Source: Luteolibacter sp. | GTDB lineage: Bacteria > Verrucomicrobiota > Verrucomicrobiia > Verrucomicrobiales > Akkermansiaceae | Direction: 5' to 3' | Assembly (NCBI GenBank): GCA_030828305.1 | Contig: JAURCU010000002.1 | Span: 1 to 64,000 of the forward strand | DNA length: 64,000 nt | In this document: piece by piece, positions 62,424 through 64,000 of the stretch | Position numbering within the stretch: the stretch's first letter is position 1 | Layout: every line of letters starts with the position of its first letter | Made by a program: the position numbers and the translations under genes | The notes under the pieces: generated by a model | Seen by the model: only the letters and a program-made list of their open reading frames with translations | What the model was told of the DNA's origin: nothing | Database searches by the model: none

Positions 62424-62509
62424 TGCCGCCGGGGGGACTCGAACCCCCACGAAGGTTGCCCTTCAGCGGATTTTAAGTCCGCGGCGTCTACCAATTCCGC
62501 CACGGCGGC
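62424..62509 (-). tRNA. tRNA-Leu (UAA)
   Basis: Reading the minus strand, the acceptor arms gccgccg and cggcggc pair perfectly over 7 bp with A as discriminator. The D-arm GGCGGAATTGGTAGACGC, the anticodon loop CTTAAAA (anticodon TAA), a long variable arm and the T-arm GGGGGTTCGAGTCCCCC are all present. The 86-nt length and long variable arm confirm a class II leucine tRNA. CCA is not encoded. Confidence 0.97.
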
Positions 62510-62588
62510 TGAGCGTCGAGGGTGAGTGAAACCCCCTACAAGATGCGAATCCAAATCCTTGGGAGAGTGATTGGCAAGGTCAAAGCCC

Positions 62589-63275
62589 TCAGGGCATGGG
62601 CACATCTGAGGTTGGCCAGGGGCGGTCGAGAAAGCTGATTGAGCTGAGCTGGCCTTGGCCATTTTCGTAGAGCACCAGCACGTGGTGGCCTTGTTCGAAA
62701 ACCGGCATCGAGGCCAGACGCTGCTGACCATGTCTGAGCGGCAGGTAGCCGCGGTGCTGTTGGATATAAAAACGCTGTGGTTCCAGACGCCGCAGCGCAA
62801 TTGGCGACCAGGATGCACCGACTTGCCTGATCTCCAAGAAACGACGCGCTTGCACACCCACATCCACGACGGTGGCCACACGGCCTGCTGCCATCGGTGC
62901 CGACTCCAACTTGAGCACATTGATCTGCACGCGTGGCAGCTCCATTCCCACCCTTGGCGCTACCACCATATGCGCTACCAGCGTGATGCACTGGCTAGGC
63001 TTGAGACTCAAGCGTATTTCCCGCTTCAACATTCCATCGACAGAGAAAGTAAGGCGGTGACTGCCTGGTTTTAGACGCCGCAGAGCAGATACCTCTCCTG
63101 ATTTCAGTCCGCCAACCTGCCATGTGCGACCCTTGCTCTCGACTTGAAGGGTCCCCTCGCCCACCGCGTTGGCCACGCGCAGGCCCGCCCACTCGTGTGC
63201 CGCTGCCGTGCCTGGCGTGCCCAGCGCGCCTGGCGAGATCATGATAAATAACAGAATTCTAAAACTCACATTCAT
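62589..63275 (-). CDS. Secreted protein of unknown function
   Basis: I do not recognise the family. The 228-residue product has a signal peptide (about 1-25, ending TAAAHE), then beta-rich sequence with LRVANAVGEGTLQVESKGRTW, in which a strand-turn-strand pattern similar to carboxypeptidase-regulatory-like or PEGA domains is seen (LKPGSHRLTFSVDG, LRRLEPQRFYI). It overlaps the end of the upstream gene by 17 nt, so the two are translationally linked and possibly functionally so. If the upstream gene is a Verru_Chthon cassette protein, this one could be an accessory surface protein. Confidence 0.6.
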   Translation of the reverse strand: MNVSFRILLFIMISPGALGTPGTAAAHEWAGLRVANAVGEGTLQVESKGRTWQVGGLKSGEVSALRRLKPGSHRLTFSVDGMLKREIRLSLKPSQCITLVAHMVVAPRVGMELPRVQINVLKLESAPMAAGRVATVVDVGVQARRFLEIRQVGASWSPIALRRLEPQRFYIQQHRGYLPLRHGQQRLASMPVFEQGHHVLVLYENGQGQLSSISFLDRPWPTSDVPMP

Positions 63276-64000
63276 GAATGACTCGAACTCTCTGGTTTTG
63301 CATAATCAGCCGCCCATTGGCATCCCGTTTCCCGGGATCCACAAACACACTCATCACCCGCTTGGATTGAGCCGTCACCGTGAGCGAGTCATCCGAACCC
63401 TGCAGGCATTGCCCCACCAGCCAGACCCGAAAGTTGCGAGAGCGAACCCCCGATTGATCATGCACGCGCGCGAACAATTCCTCCGCCGCTTGATCGGACC
63501 ACTGCAGGCCACCATCAGGCTCATGCAGCATGGGATTACCAAAGAGTTTAATCCCTCTGTCATCCACAATGCCGGTCAGTTGCGAAGTGCTGACAAAGGG
63601 CCGCGCGCGAATGATACCATCGGCAATGTGCTCAGCCACTCGGCGCAAACACCCATCAGTAGCCTGCCACTGCTGGGTGGGAGGCGCGAGGGCATACGCA
63701 GTGTCATGGGCCTCACTGATTCTGATCGCAATGGCATCATCCTCAGCAAGCGCCCCATAGGCGAGACAACAGAGGACCTCGCGGCCAGCGGTGTTGAGAT
63801 TGATCCTGCCCTTGATGCGTTTCGGGCCCGTACTAAACAAATCGAGCAAATGGCTCGCCCTCATTCCGGGCTCGTCAAATCGCGGATGCTCGGGCCGGCC
63901 GATGCGAAGCGAGTTACCTCCGCCATGAACGATGCTTGGCAGAGAACCCCAACTCACGCCGGGCCAACGACCACGTCGAATAGGCATCGCAGGTCGTTGC
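63259..64000 (-). CDS. C-terminal part of a probable Verru_Chthon cassette protein A (partial)
   Basis: The frame is open to the window edge; only the last 246 or so residues are seen. It contains GRINLNTAGREVLCCL, then IRARPFVSTSQLTGIVDDRG, LFGNPMLHE, WSDQAAEELFARV and RSRNFRVWLVGQ. The NLNTA segment is the hallmark of GspK-like pseudopilin tails and of Verru_Chthon cassette protein A (TIGR02600), large proteins that occur with pseudopilin-like B, C and D proteins in Verrucomicrobia. The remaining cassette genes would lie outside to the right. An ATG at 63987 exists but is probably internal. Confidence 0.55.
   Translation of the reverse strand, partial: QRPAMPIRRGRWPGVSWGSLPSIVHGGGNSLRIGRPEHPRFDEPGMRASHLLDLFSTGPKRIKGRINLNTAGREVLCCLAYGALAEDDAIAIRISEAHDTAYALAPPTQQWQATDGCLRRVAEHIADGIIRARPFVSTSQLTGIVDDRGIKLFGNPMLHEPDGGLQWSDQAAEELFARVHDQSGVRSRNFRVWLVGQCLQGSDDSLTVTAQSKRVMSVFVDPGKRDANGRLIMQNQRVRVIHECEF

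Overview
The window looks like a chromosomal stretch of a Verrucomicrobiota bacterium, probably of the Verrucomicrobiales. The reasons are moderate-to-high GC coding DNA, two PEP-CTERM proteins, several type II pseudopilins, a monomeric NADP isocitrate dehydrogenase, a meso-diaminopimelate type division/cell-wall (dcw) cluster, a TIGR03663-type membrane protein and a probable Verru_Chthon cassette protein A fragment at the right edge. The assignment is inferred from protein families and was not computed. Genes lie on both strands in short co-directional runs with many 2-15 nt gaps or ATGA overlaps.

Layout. Bases 1-151 do not match the rest: on the minus strand they read as an AT-rich RNA-ligase-like fragment. 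This is joined abruptly to the 3' end of an outer-membrane beta-barrel gene and its terminator. Next come amino-acid and housekeeping genes: hisC, mnmE, an IF-1-like gene, a lipoprotein, tyrA, aroA, cmk and plsC, with a 51-bp duplication at the aroA/cmk junction. A mixed section follows: phosphoesterase, DUF4250, icd, a Tat-type Gfo/Idh oxidoreductase, an ankyrin protein, a pseudopilin, apbE, a TIGR03663-type membrane protein, a family 2 glycosyltransferase, hisF, rpmE2, an isolated nuoA and a CysJ-like reductase lacking its flavodoxin domain.

From 21.7 to 27.1 kb (minus strand) lies a small type II secretion/type IV pilus assembly set: a GspG-like pseudopilin, GspF/PilC and two GspE/PilB ATPases. 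From 39.8 down to 28.2 kb is a dcw cluster in the order mraZ, rsmH, ftsL, ftsI, murE, murF, mraY, murD, a LysM protein, ftsW. murG, murC, ftsQ, ftsA and ftsZ are not here. ispA and asd lie upstream of it. From 42.6 to 51.9 kb the plus strand carries nuoGHIJKLMN for respiratory complex I; nuoBCDEF are not in the window.

The last 12 kb hold a PHP histidinol phosphatase, pta, lysS, hflX, three different L,D-transpeptidases, a parvulin-type isomerase, ruvA, two PEP-CTERM genes, tRNA-Leu(UAA) and two secretion- or surface-linked genes cut by or close to the right edge.

The observations most worth following up are: (1) a compact repeat found directly after three stop codons, made of a small GC hairpin followed by a degenerate sequence with a strict 7-nt GTY periodicity; (2) a HisF whose catalytic Asp11 is Gly; (3) the 51-bp duplication that separated aroA from cmk; and (4) the chimeric left edge.
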